Below are positions 27,108 through 36,625 of a stretch of DNA of 64,000 nt, one piece after another (position 1 is the stretch's first letter; the number at the start of each line of letters is the position of its first letter). Below the pieces are notes generated by a model, which was given only the letters and a program-made list of their open reading frames with translations, had not been told where the DNA came from and did not search any database. Origin of the DNA: Trichormus_B sp936914905. Lineage in GTDB: Bacteria; Cyanobacteriota; Cyanobacteriia; Cyanobacteriales; Nostocaceae. Made by a program: the position numbers and the translations under genes. The stretch lies in the NCBI RefSeq assembly GCF_039871975.1, contig NZ_JBDPLL010000001.1. One strand, 5' to 3'.

Positions 27108-28799
27108 ATGCCCGAAAGTAAATCTAAATTTTTAGTCCATGTTATTAGCACTGCTATAGTCGTCGCAGGTGGGATAGCTGCTTATGTATATTTTAAACGC
27201 CCTCTGGAGATGTTTCCAGTCCTCTGGGAAGTGCTAAAGTAGTACCGGCTAATGCCTTGATGGCGACTTATATTAACACAGATTCCCAATCTTGGAGTAA
27301 GTTACAGCAGTTTGGAACTCCACAAGCACAACAACTAGTAGCCAAAGGTCTACAGGATATCAACAAACAGCTATTAAGTGATAGCAATATTGTTTATGAA
27401 ACAGACATAAAATCTTGGATTGATGGAGTCATGATTGCTGTGCTACCACGAAATTCTACTATACCTATTCCATCAAATCCACCAATTCCAGTACAGTCAG
27501 AGCCAAATATTTTGTTGGTAGTAGGTATAAAAGATAAACTCAATGCCTTGAAATTTGCTACTAAATTGAAGGAGCAAAAAAACTTACAAATTCAAGAATC
27601 AGAATACAAAGGTGAGAAAATTATTGCTAGTACAAGCAGGAGTAAATCCACTTATTATATAGTTTTTTGAATAACAGTCGTATACTGTTGACACCAGAAA
27701 AACAAGCTGTAGAAAAAGCTATTGATACCTATAAAGGTAAGCCATCCTTTGCCAACAAAGAAGAAGCAAGTAGTATTTTAGCTAAAGGTGTAGATGTTCA
27801 AAACAGCCTTGCTCAAATTTATGTGCCTGATTACGCCAATATGGCACAACAGTTAACAGCTTTCAATCCACAGTCCAGGCCATTACCCCCAAAAACATTG
27901 GCACCACAACTCAAGGAAGTAAAATCAATGGTAGCAGCTGTGGGTGTGGATGATGCTGGAGTGAGAATGAAAGTAGTAGTGAACTTAGATCCGCAACTGA
28001 AAAATTTTCAATATCAAAATACTCCGGCTAAGATAGTGGCACAATTTCCCAGTGATACTTTTGCTTTAGTCACCGGACAGAACATAAATCGTAGCTGGCA
28101 AACCTTCCTGGAACAGTCAAAAGATTATCCTGAAATTAAGCAAGGTGTGGAACAAGCACGGGGACAACTAAAACAAGCGGTCAATCTGGATTTAGATAAA
28201 GAAATTTTTGGTTGGATGGATTAAGAATTCGCCTTGGGTGCGGTGAAATCCAGTCAAGGTTGGTTAGCCAATGTTGGTTTTGGGGGAGCGGTGGTATTTG
28301 ACACTAGTGATCGCAAAACGGCGGAAGCCACCTTCACTAAACTAGATGACCTAGCCAAAAAGCAATCACTCAACATCACTAAAAGAAGTATTGGTCGTAA
28401 AGAAGTATTGGTCGTAAAAATATCACCGAATGGCAAATTACCCAACAAGGCACTTTCATAGCATATGGTTGGCTAGATCAGGATACCGTATTTCTTGTTA
28501 TTGGTGGACCAGTTGGTGAAGCACTAGCAGACAAAAAAGGTCGAACCCTGGATAATACGAACACATTTAAAGCTCTAACGAGTTCCTTACAAAAACCCAA
28601 CGGTGGTTATTTGTACTTAGATTTAGAAAACACCTCTTCTTTGATTACTCGTTTAGCTACACAAGGTCAAACTCTTTCCCCAGAAGCCAATACTGTCCTA
28701 TCATCCATTCGTGGTTTGGGTGTGTCAGTCAATAGCCCTGATAAATCTACCAGTCAAATGGAAATGTTGTTAGCTCTTAAACTCACTAGTAGTAAATAA
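27108..28799 (+). pseudogene. DUF3352-type membrane-anchored protein, multiply broken
   Basis: ATG 27108 starts a signal-anchor (VISTAIVVAGGIAAYVYFK), then a frameshift near 27200. Conserved segments continue in shifted frames: NALMATYINTDSQSW, DIKSWIDGVMIAVLP, SSILAKGVDVQNSLA, FPSDTFALVTGQNI, then TAA at 28222 after IFGWMD, WLANVGFGGAVVFDT, an exact 17-bp duplication at 28385-28418 that shifts frame, GTFIAYGWLDQDTVF and GGYLYLDLENTSSL. This is the DUF3352 architecture, function unknown. At least three frameshifts and one nonsense codon are present. Confidence 0.85.
28385..28418 (+). repeat. exact 17-bp tandem duplication (frame-shifting)
   Basis: GAAGTATTGGTCGTAAA occurs twice in direct succession inside the DUF3352 pseudogene. 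Removing one copy restores the reading frame into the downstream conserved segment. Confidence 0.92.
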
Positions 28800-28946
28800 G
28801 GGTGTAGGGGTCTAAGGGTCTAGGGGAAATTAATTCAAACTCCTGCCAATGCCCTATCCCCTATCCTCTATCACCATTCCTCTAGTAGACTCAACTCCAG
28901 CAAATATGTCATAAGTTAAGAAGGCTGTTAAACACAACTAAAATTT

Positions 28947-29867
28947 ATGAGTACTGCTCTCAGAACTACTCCTGACTTTGCTTCCCAGATGGTAAATGGT
29001 ATTTTGGCCATCAAGCCTTTAGCGAACCTAGCCAAACACCAAGCCAGACAAATGATGATTAAACGCGCTGAGAAAATTGGCGTGTTTTGGACACAAGAAG
29101 TAGAAAAACTGCAAGCACGAGATTGGACAAATGATTTAACTCAAGTACAAAATCCTCAGCTAAGGTACCCAGATTATTATGTTACCTCATTCCACGCTTA
29201 TGAAACTGGTAATCTGAGTTGGCAGGCAGCTTTTGAAGTAGAGTCTGCTGCTCATGCCGTCCACGCTAAAATTTGGCAAGATGCTGAAGTTCAAGGTGAT
29301 GCCAAACTGCGCCAAAGTTACCATAATATTGTCACCGGTTCTATTTCCGAACCACCAAAAGATATTTTTGATTTGGGGTGTAGTGTGGGCATGAGTACCT
29401 TTGCCTTACAAGGAATTTATCCCGATGCAAATATCACAGGTTTAGACTTATCTCCATATTTCTTAGCTGTTGCTAATTATCGTTGCCAACAACATCAAGC
29501 TAACATTAATTGGGTTCATGCTGCCGCTGAATCTACAGGTATGCCAGATGCTTCCTTTGATTTAGTTTCTATTTTTTTGATGTGTCATGAATTACCCCAG
29601 TTAGCAACGCGAATGATTTTTGCTGAAGCCAGACGAGTTTTACGTCCAGGTGGTCATTTAGCAATTATGGACATGAATCCAAAATCGGAAGTTTACAAAA
29701 AAATGCCTAAATATATTTTTACTTTGCTCAAAAGTACAGAACCTTATCTAGATGAATATTTCACTTTAGATATTGAGCGAACCTTAGTTGAGGAAGGTTT
29801 TCAGACTCCTACCATTACTAGCAATAGTCCCCGTCATCGCACTATCATTACTCGGGTGAGTGGCTAA
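28947..29867 (+). CDS. class I SAM-dependent methyltransferase
   Basis: 306 residues. The Rossmann-type SAM site is DIFDLGCSVGMSTFAL (~139-154), then NITGLDLSPYFLAVA, a third strand with DASFDLVSIFLMCHE, and VLRPGGHLAIMDMNP. The N-terminal ~130 residues are family specific. The substrate is not known. The stop overlaps the GTG start of the prsW remnant (29860), so these were once translationally coupled. Confidence 0.87.
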   Translation: MSTALRTTPDFASQMVNGILAIKPLANLAKHQARQMMIKRAEKIGVFWTQEVEKLQARDWTNDLTQVQNPQLRYPDYYVTSFHAYETGNLSWQAAFEVESAAHAVHAKIWQDAEVQGDAKLRQSYHNIVTGSISEPPKDIFDLGCSVGMSTFALQGIYPDANITGLDLSPYFLAVANYRCQQHQANINWVHAAAESTGMPDASFDLVSIFLMCHELPQLATRMIFAEARRVLRPGGHLAIMDMNPKSEVYKKMPKYIFTLLKSTEPYLDEYFTLDIERTLVEEGFQTPTITSNSPRHRTIITRVSG

Positions 29868-30977
29868 TATATTTGTGCTGCTTTGGGCGGTTATTCCACC
29901 TCTGTTGTTGCTGCTGTTTTATTACCGCCGCACTCCTGCTGCCCCTTCTTTACTTAGACCTCTTGCAGAATTAATTTTATGTTATAATTAGAGCTTTTCT
30001 TTGTCTTAGCTGAAAGTTAGAGTTACACGGTTATGTTTGAATTAGTGATCGCAAAGAACACCCAAAATACATAAAATCTAAAACTCTCTATCATACCACA
30101 GAAACAATTTTGCAAGAGGTCTATTCAATGTATTTGTTTTCTTAATTATTGGCGCTATATCGGGTTTTGCTGCTCTCCAACTAGAGTGGGATTTACTCTG
30201 GCAAGAAATACGGCGTTTTTTTCTTGGTGGGGTTTGACGGCAAATATTAGTAATAGCTCCTATTGAAGAAGGTTGTAAGTAAGTTTATAGGGGTAATTAT
30301 TCCTCTATTTTTTCTACAACGCAGGTATAAATTTCGCGCGACTACAGTTTTTCTGTTTAACATAGCAGTGCCTTTGGGGTTTACGGCCGAAGAAAATTGG
30401 ATTTATTTATTTCACGATCAAGCATTACCTTTAGAAGGGATTACTGCTAGACCAGTTCATGCTATGTTGTCTGCACCTTGGGGCATACCCTGGGAAGATA
30501 TTTTGGTTCTACAAGACGGTTGAATAGAGACAGAATTTTGGTTTTTACGACTTGGCTAAATTCTATCTTTTTTCATACTCTGGTGAATACTTCATCTGCT
30601 GCTTGGGGTTTTCCAAGTCTAATACATTTTCTCGGTTATGGTTCATTTCCGTTGTTATTGTGGATGTTTTGGCGGTGGGAACAATTACTAAGAAAAGTAC
30701 AGGGTAAACGTCCTCTGATGTTAATTCCTGGTAACAAGCCTCTAGTTTGTTATTGGGAAAGGGGTTTAGTACTGCTGAGTCTATTTCTTGGTGGGAATGC
30801 TATTTTAGAGTTATTGATCTTAGTGAGGTTGGAGTATTGGTTGAAACCGGATATTTTTAGGTTTTTTATAAAAAAATATTACTAATTATCTGTTTGGGAG
30901 TTTTAGCTTGGTTAATTTATTTCGATTTACGCAATTTAGCCCTTCGTCGGTCTTTTTTAAAGTTAGTAAAATACTAG
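29860..30977 (+). pseudogene. prsW: PrsW-family intramembrane protease, broken by a MITE and frameshifts
   Basis: From GTG 29860: MANIFVLLWAVIPPLLLLL, then a 165-bp insertion at 29957-30121, then LIIGAISGFAALQLEWDLL, APIEEGCK, GFTAEENWIYLF, ARPVHAMLSAPWG, and after further shifts SIFFHTLVNTSSAAWGFPSL, ending LIYFDLRNLALRR. The paired Glu motifs (IEEGCK, AEEN) of this glutamic protease family are still readable. There are at least three frameshifts besides the insertion. Confidence 0.82.
29957..30121. mobile_element. 165-bp MITE of a second family (GACCTCTTGCA ends)
   Basis: Perfect 11-bp terminal inverted repeats, GACCTCTTGCA and TGCAAGAGGTC, are flanked by TA on both sides (29955-29956 and 30122-30123), again a TA-target element. 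It has no coding content and interrupts the prsW remnant after its first transmembrane segment. Confidence 0.85.
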
Positions 30978-31041
30978 GATATTTTTTTATTTCACAAGTA
31001 TAGACCCCCGACTCCTGTGAGAAGTCGAGGATATAGGTATT

Positions 31042-32307
31042 TTAAACTGTCGCTAAAATAGGCTGATTCTGTACTGTAGTCACAGATGTTGATTCTATGT
31101 CAGACGCGTAAACTTCGCAGGAGTTGTTGGGACTTTCAACTAGTTTAACTTTGTAAAGTTCTGCTCCTAGTTCTTTAATAGGTGATCGCAACATATTACT
31201 AATATAGAGAGCAATATTTTCTGCTGTTGGTACAACTTCCCCAAAATAGGGAACATCTCTATTTAAGAAACCGTGATCAAGGGGTTCAGTGAAATTAGCA
31301 ATTACCTGATTTAAAGCACCTAAATCAACGACCATACCTGTACAGGAGTCGATTTCACCCTTCACTGTCACTTCTAATTGATAGTTATGTCCATGTCCAT
31401 TCACACGAGCGCATTTACCATAAATCTCTGTATTTTTTTCTAAACTCAAATCAGGATGAGCTAATCTGTGTGCAGAACTGAATTCACTCTTCACGGTGAG
31501 GAACGTTTCTGTTCCATTACCCTGATAATCTACCCAGAGTTGAGGACTTTCAAACAGCTTAACTTGAGACAGTTTTGCCCCTAATTTCTGAATGGGTGAT
31601 TTGAGTAGTTTGCTAATGTAAAGTACAAGATTTTCGGTAGTCGGGACAATTGCGGCAAAATGAGGAATATCTTTATTTACACATAAGTGATCAAAGATTT
31701 TGACTACATCATTTTCGACAACTCTATTTAGGGCATCTAAATCAATGATCATCCCTGTTCGTGAGTCCATTTCTCCTTCTACAGTCACTTCTAAATGGTA
31801 GTTGTGTCCATGTGTACGGGTACATTTACTATACTTTTCAGAACTGAGGTTAGGAGCCAAACGATGGGCGGCACTAAAGTGGGTGCTGATGCTGAGATAA
31901 GCTTGCATTCCTTCTCCCATATAATCTGCCCAAAGGCCAGGATGTTCAACCAATTGGACGCGAACTAGAGGCAAATGAGGGGCTAAACGCTGCCAGATCA
32001 CTCGTGCAATATTTTCATTACTGGACAAAGTTTGTTGAAATTCTGGCCACACATTATTAAGGTAAGAAAAATCTAATTGATCGGTTATTTCCCGCTTAAT
32101 TACTTGTTTGACATCAGATAAATTTAGCACCATACCATATTCATCTAATTCCCCAGCCAGAGAGATGAATAGGGTATAATTGTGGCCTTGTCCGGGAAAT
32201 TTTGAGGAACGACCAAATTTTTCCAAATTCTCGGTTTCGCTTAGTTCTGGTAGCGAATAATGATGACTAGCTAAAAACTGAGCGCGACGATTGACTACAC
32301 ACTGCAT
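31042..32307 (-). CDS. triple-domain 6-pyruvoyltetrahydropterin synthase / QueD-like protein
   Basis: 421 residues made of three tandem PTPS/QueD domains (~1-130, ~135-262, ~270-400). Domains 2 and 3 have full zinc and catalytic sets: FSAAHRL with KCTRTHGHNY, and FSSAHRL with KCARVNGHGHNY. Domain 1 reads GRSSKFPGQGHNY, so the catalytic Cys is Ser and one of the zinc His is Gln, though FLASHHY is kept. The family makes 6-carboxytetrahydropterin (queuosine/7-deaza pathway) or pterins such as glycosylated biopterin. One uninterrupted frame from ATG 32307. The three-fold fusion is unusual. Confidence 0.9.
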   Translation of the reverse strand: MQCVVNRRAQFLASHHYSLPELSETENLEKFGRSSKFPGQGHNYTLFISLAGELDEYGMVLNLSDVKQVIKREITDQLDFSYLNNVWPEFQQTLSSNENIARVIWQRLAPHLPLVRVQLVEHPGLWADYMGEGMQAYLSISTHFSAAHRLAPNLSSEKYSKCTRTHGHNYHLEVTVEGEMDSRTGMIIDLDALNRVVENDVVKIFDHLCVNKDIPHFAAIVPTTENLVLYISKLLKSPIQKLGAKLSQVKLFESPQLWVDYQGNGTETFLTVKSEFSSAHRLAHPDLSLEKNTEIYGKCARVNGHGHNYQLEVTVKGEIDSCTGMVVDLGALNQVIANFTEPLDHGFLNRDVPYFGEVVPTAENIALYISNMLRSPIKELGAELYKVKLVESPNNSCEVYASDIESTSVTTVQNQPILATV

Positions 32308-32488
32308 GGTTACACTGGAAATAGATTTTAATATTTCTTAATCTTTCAATATTTACAGCATAAACTAATTTATTGTCATTTGTTAGTGGTCAGTCCTCAG
32401 TTCTTAACAACACCAATTCCCTATGATCAGCATTTCACTAATCCAATGCCAGTGGTCAGTTATTTAAAATACCAATCCCCAATCCTCT

Positions 32489-33664
32489 ATGCTTGATTTG
32501 AGAAAATTAGCAGGGCAAATGCAGGGTTTTAGTCAACATTTGACTTTAGAAGCTGCTGCGAGTCGTCAGCGTTTGGAGTTGGCACAGGAAAATTTAAAAC
32601 AAGCGTTTGAGTGTCAACAAGAGTTAATTGAACGTCAAGAAAAATGGCGCGATCGCATTCTCTTTGCTAATGCTACACCGATTGAACCTCTACAAACTTA
32701 TATTGATATTCCTATCCCTCCCAAAGTTCACACTGTCATTTCTACCGATGGTTCGCAAATTGCTCCTAATCATCATGAAATTGCGTATTGTTACTTATTG
32801 AACATCGGTAGGGTTATTTTACATTATGGTCAAAATCGCCACCCTCTTCTAGATAGTTTACCGGAAGTTTTTTATCGTCCTGAAGATTTGTATGTGTCGC
32901 GTCAATGGGGCATTAGAACTGAAGAATGGATGAGTTATCGCCGTACTGCTTCGGAAATTACAGTGTTGGCAGAATTAGCTTGCAATGCTAAAACTGAAGC
33001 ACCAGCTTTAGCGATGGTAGATGGTTCGTTAATATACTGGTTTTTAGATAAATTACCGATGGATGCACGCGATCACATTTTACCCCCTATTCTCGAAGCT
33101 TGGCAACAAATGCGAAAAGCTGAAATTCCCATCATAGGTTATCTTAGCGCCTCCCGCAACATCGAAGCCATGAACTTTTTACGGTTTTTAGCCTGTCCCC
33201 ATCCAGTCCCAGACTGTATCAGTTATTGCCCTAATCAACTAGAATATCTGCCCTGTAAAATATTTGAATCTTTGCGAGATACATCCTTATGGGCAACCCA
33301 ACTCCAACCCGGACAACGCAGTCCCTTATGGCGCAGTAATGCCCAAATTTTAGAATTATACAGCGACCAAATCATTTATTTTTGTTACGTTCATGTTGGT
33401 ACAGAAATTGCCCGGATTGAAGTTCCGGCTTGGGTAGCTGAAAATTCAGCCATGTTTAACGAAGCACTAGGCTTAATCCTGGCACAAGTGCAGAAAGGAT
33501 ACGGCTATCCTGTGGCAATTGCGGAGGCACATAACCAGGCAGTCGTTAGAGGTGCCGATAGAAGCCATTTCTTTGCCCTTTTAGAAAGAGAAATGATCAA
33601 AGCTGGTATAAAAAACGTAGGAACTTCCTATAAAGAAGCCAGGAAAAGGGGAAGTATTCCTTAA
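32489..33664 (+). CDS. NurA-domain nuclease
   Basis: 391 residues. An N-terminal coiled coil (LELAQENLKQAFECQQELIE) precedes the NurA nuclease core: HTVISTDGSQIAP (metal-binding Asp), LAMVDGSLIYWFL (second Asp) and a conserved C-terminal GYPVAIAEAHNQAVV with RSHFFALLE. In archaea NurA works with the HerA translocase in end resection. No HerA gene lies next to it. ATG 32489; intact. Confidence 0.85.
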   Translation: MLDLRKLAGQMQGFSQHLTLEAAASRQRLELAQENLKQAFECQQELIERQEKWRDRILFANATPIEPLQTYIDIPIPPKVHTVISTDGSQIAPNHHEIAYCYLLNIGRVILHYGQNRHPLLDSLPEVFYRPEDLYVSRQWGIRTEEWMSYRRTASEITVLAELACNAKTEAPALAMVDGSLIYWFLDKLPMDARDHILPPILEAWQQMRKAEIPIIGYLSASRNIEAMNFLRFLACPHPVPDCISYCPNQLEYLPCKIFESLRDTSLWATQLQPGQRSPLWRSNAQILELYSDQIIYFCYVHVGTEIARIEVPAWVAENSAMFNEALGLILAQVQKGYGYPVAIAEAHNQAVVRGADRSHFFALLEREMIKAGIKNVGTSYKEARKRGSIP

Positions 33665-33816
33665 TTATACAATTTTGGATTTTAGATTTGGGATTCTAAA
33701 AGACTTACTGGTAATTGCTTTTAGCTTTCCATTAGGTATTAGGATAATTAAAGCTTAGTACTAAAGGTAGCTTCCCTAAGTTTGGTATAATCGTAAATCT
33801 ACTTAGATAAATCAAT

Positions 33817-34209
33817 ATGCCGAAATTTCTCAGATTAATGATCACAATAGTAGTTTTGGGTGGATTATTATTAATATCTCAACAGGTTTTTGCACAAACT
33901 TGGATACCTGTCCGTGCTGGAATTCCCTTTGGGATTAGTGGGATAGCTTTGATAAACCAGCAAAGCGATTCAGCAAATGATGCAGGAAATGACGGACCAT
34001 TTCAGTCTCCTATTTATGTTCCAGGTTATTTAGGATTTTATAGTAAAAAAATATAATGGCCACCAAATCAGCAACTTTTCTCTACTTATCGGGTAAATAT
34101 CATCAAATAAAATTGAAGGTTTAGAAATTAAACCTGGTGCAGCACGAGGAATAGTAGTAGGGACAGATGATGAAAATATCGGTACTTCTGTTTATATGAT
34201 AGGTGAATA
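33817..34209 (+). pseudogene. small exported protein, probably truncated by a frameshift
   Basis: ATG 33817 gives a clean signal peptide (LMITIVVLGGLLLISQQVFA, cleavage near AQTW) and about 55 mature residues ending at TAA 34054. Beyond it another frame reads IEGLEIKPGAARGIVVGTDD and ends at 34209, which looks like the lost C-terminus. No family is recognised. If the downstream frame is unrelated, this is simply a 79-residue exported protein. Confidence 0.45.
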
Positions 34210-34263
34210 AATTTAGGGTGTGTTAGGACGAAAGTCCGTAATGCACCGTAACCTACGAATAAT

Positions 34264-34290
34264 GGTGGGTTACGCTATTGCTAACCCACC
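34264..34290. terminator. palindromic repeat/hairpin after ychF
   Basis: GGTGGGTTA-CGCTATTGC-TAACCCACC is a perfect 9-bp stem 14 bases past the ychF stop. It belongs to the widespread cyanobacterial dispersed palindrome class and may act as terminator. Confidence 0.7.
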
Positions 34291-34304
34291 CTACTAACTG
34301 CTTA

Positions 34305-35396
34305 CTACACATTAAATCTGAATAACATTACATCTCCTTCCTGCACAACATACTCCTTACCTTCACTTCTTACCAAACCTTTTTCCTTAGCACCATTCAT
34401 CGAACCATGAGTTACCAAATCATTATAAGCAACGGTTTCTGCACGAATAAAACCCCTTTCAAGATCAGAGTGAATGACACCTGCTGCTTGAGGTGCAGAC
34501 ATTCCTGCATTAATTGTCCAAGCGCGGGTTTCTTGAGGACCACAAGTGAAATATGTCCGCAAACCTAAAAGCGCGTAAGTTGCACGAATTAACGATTTTA
34601 AACCACCTTCTTTGACACCCAAAGATTCGAGAAAATCAGCTTTATCTTCTTCTGGTAATTCAACTAATTCTGCTTCTACTTGTGCAGAAACAATCACAAC
34701 TTGGGCATTTTCACCAGATGAAACTTGTCGCACTTCTTCCACAAAATCATTACCTGTTTCTAAATCATCTTCGGAAACATTAGCAGCATAGATGATTGGT
34801 TTATTTGTGAGTAGTCCTAAGCCTTTAATAATTGCGGCTTCTTCTTCATTTAAACTCACTTGGCGGACAGATTTACCTTCATTTAAAGCAGCAGCTAATT
34901 TTTCCAGCACAGTGATTTCAAATTGTGCATCTTTGCTGGTGCGTGCTTGTTTGCGAGTTCTGTCAATGCGTTTTTCAATTTGCGCTAAATCTGATAAACC
35001 AAGTTCTAAATTAATGATTTCAATATCTCGCGCTGGGTCTACAGAACCCGCAACGTGAATAATATCATCATTTTCAAAACAACGCACAACATGAACTATT
35101 GCATCAACTTCCCGAATGTGGGATAAAAACTGATTACCTAGTCCTTCTCCTTGACTTGCACCTTTCACCAAACCGGCGATATCTACAAACTCAACACGAG
35201 CAGGTATAATCTGTTTAGAAGTAGCAATTTTTGCAAGAACGTTTAATCGGTCATCTGGTACTGAGACAATGCCAACATTGGGTTCAATAGTGCAGAATGG
35301 GAAATTAGCTGCTTCGGCTTTAGCATTAGCAACGACAGCGTTAAATAAGGTTGATTTTCCGACGTTGGGAAGTCCGACTATTCCGGCTCTTAGCAT
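34305..35396 (-). CDS. ychF: redox-regulated ATPase YchF (Obg-like)
   Basis: 363 residues. G1 GLPNVGKSTLFN, NFPFCTIEPNVG switch region, G3 DIAGLVKGAS, an Obg-like coiled coil, and a C-terminal TGS domain with TYFTCGPQETRAWTI and YVVQEGDVMLFRFNV. A universally conserved ribosome-associated ATPase involved in the oxidative stress response. Start ATG 35396; intact. Confidence 0.96.
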   Translation of the reverse strand: MLRAGIVGLPNVGKSTLFNAVVANAKAEAANFPFCTIEPNVGIVSVPDDRLNVLAKIATSKQIIPARVEFVDIAGLVKGASQGEGLGNQFLSHIREVDAIVHVVRCFENDDIIHVAGSVDPARDIEIINLELGLSDLAQIEKRIDRTRKQARTSKDAQFEITVLEKLAAALNEGKSVRQVSLNEEEAAIIKGLGLLTNKPIIYAANVSEDDLETGNDFVEEVRQVSSGENAQVVIVSAQVEAELVELPEEDKADFLESLGVKEGGLKSLIRATYALLGLRTYFTCGPQETRAWTINAGMSAPQAAGVIHSDLERGFIRAETVAYNDLVTHGSMNGAKEKGLVRSEGKEYVVQEGDVMLFRFNV

Positions 35397-35435
35397 TATA
35401 GATTTTTAGATGTTGATTGCAATTATAAGGATAAT

Positions 35436-35630
35436 TCAAACAGGTTTAGGAATGGTTTGGGGAATTGGACCTGGTACTGTTTGCGGAATTGGACTGGGAA
35501 CTTTTTCTGGTACTGGTTCTGGAAATGCTGGAGGAATGGTTGGTACTGGTGGAGGTTCGGGACTGGGTAGGGGGTTAGCTTGAGGAGTTGGTATTTGCGG
35601 TTCAGGTATGGAGATCGTGGGATAAAGCAT
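35436..35630 (-). CDS. 64-residue proline-rich hypothetical protein
   Basis: From ATG 35630 it reads MLYPTISIPEPQIPTPQANP, then repeated PxP blocks and IPQTVPGPIPQTIPKPV. About one third of residues are proline and there is no signal peptide. It could be a real small protein or the surviving tail of a larger proline-rich gene. A short spacer separates it from ychF on the same strand. Confidence 0.35.
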   Translation of the reverse strand: MLYPTISIPEPQIPTPQANPLPSPEPPPVPTIPPAFPEPVPEKVPSPIPQTVPGPIPQTIPKPV

Positions 35631-35713
35631 GGTAAGTTTAGCATGATCCGACTTTCCCAAGCTAGATGATAACTTAAACGGCTGACATCTTCCCAAATGC
35701 TTATACCTAAATC

Positions 35714-36034
35714 CTAGCGATCGCGATTTTCCCACAATTCTAATAAACCAACTGTACCGACAAAAAATGTATATGTTCCATATTTGAGGGGGTGCTGATT
35801 TTGAGAAGGTGCATAAAAAGCGACAATTATTCCTTCGACAAAATGCGCTGAGAGTGCAATATGAGCAATTATCAAAGCGGGAGTTAATATACTTGGTAGT
35901 TGGCTGTTAGTTGTTACTGTTTGGATATTCCATATTTCTAAGCCAATTGCACTGGTGATCAGGGGTATGGATATAAATTTGACGATGGTGAATAGTTTCT
36001 TTTTTATATCTTTTAAGTTCATGTTGTTGCTCAT
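35714..36034 (-). CDS. small membrane protein of unknown function
   Basis: About 106 residues from ATG 36034 (or ATG 36022). Three hydrophobic segments: FTIVKFISIPLITSAIGLEI, ILTPALIIAHIALSAHFVEG and YTFFVGTVGLLELW. The motif FVEGIIVAFYAPSQN is distinctive, but no family name can be given. It is in frame with an upstream HicB-like remnant, which makes the open frame look longer than the gene is. Confidence 0.55.
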   Translation of the reverse strand: MSNNMNLKDIKKKLFTIVKFISIPLITSAIGLEIWNIQTVTTNSQLPSILTPALIIAHIALSAHFVEGIIVAFYAPSQNQHPLKYGTYTFFVGTVGLLELWENRDR

Positions 36035-36214
36035 TATAATGATTTTAGGACTTTTTTCTTCACCGGGAAAATGACAGTGAACAGCATCACGAATCATGAC
36101 TCGCAGTGTTTCCATATGATCAGCCTGAGTAAAAATTGATTGGCCTAATGCTGAGGCCGTATAGCCACCATCTGGATCATCTTCAACGAGAAATAGTTCA
36201 ACGAGAAATAGAAT
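36035..36214 (-). pseudogene. HicB-like antitoxin remnant
   Basis: It reads ILFLVE, a duplicated LFLVE, then DDPDGGYTASALGQSIFTQA and LRVMIRDAVHCHFPGEE, the small beta-alpha fold of HicB-type antitoxins that usually accompany HicA. The C-terminus runs into the next gene without its own end. An exact 15-bp duplication (36182-36211) adds the second LFLVE. Confidence 0.6.
36182..36211 (-). repeat. exact 15-bp tandem duplication
   Basis: TTCAACGAGAAATAG occurs twice (36182-36196 and 36197-36211) within the HicB-like remnant. It is in frame. Confidence 0.9.
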
Positions 36215-36241
36215 TTCAATTATCGGGATGTTTTTGAGGTT

Positions 36242-36440
36242 GAAATTATTGTATAGCAGTAATAGCGATAGCACTAGGAGCTAACTTAATTAAATCTGGC
36301 TGTAAATACAGTTGAATAGCTTCTTTAATATTTTCCAAAGCTTCTTCTTGAGTGTCACCAGTTGAAGTACAACCAGGTAATTCTGGACACTATCTGGACA
36401 CTATATAGCCAAATCACCTGTTTCTGGATCTGAAATTCTT
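36242..36440 (-). pseudogene. second HicB-type antitoxin remnant
   Basis: Readable pieces are RISDPETGDLAI, LPGCTSTGDTQEEALENIKE and AIQLYLQPDLIKLAP, the HicB signature (LPGC-x-GDT-EEAL-NI-EAI). The frame is broken between the two by an exact 11-bp duplication (36382-36403), and a start codon is missing. No HicA toxin frame was found beside it. Confidence 0.65.
36382..36403 (-). repeat. exact 11-bp tandem duplication (frame-shifting)
   Basis: TCTGGACACTA occurs twice back to back inside the HicB-type remnant. Eleven bases is not a multiple of three, so the duplication breaks the frame. Confidence 0.88.
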
Positions 36441-36625
36441 GTTTAGTGAATAAGCTATATAGTCATAAAAGCAACTCTTCCACTGTATCATCTGAATTAG
36501 CAAAAATAGCTTGAATAGGTTGAAAATTTGACAGTCTACTAAGTAGACAGTAGTAACTAAGGTGACACTATAGTATATCTCTAAGTCAAAAGCTTATCAA
36601 ATATAAACGCTTTCTTTCCGCAAAA

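Noticed and set aside
35714..36274. A single 186-residue protein combining HicB-like and membrane parts
   Set aside because: The HicB-like part lacks its own end and the membrane part has its own ATGs (36034, 36022); a fortuitous in-frame join is more likely than a real fusion.
36242..36440. Active HicAB toxin-antitoxin system
   Set aside because: The antitoxin frames are broken and no HicA-like frame is present beside them.
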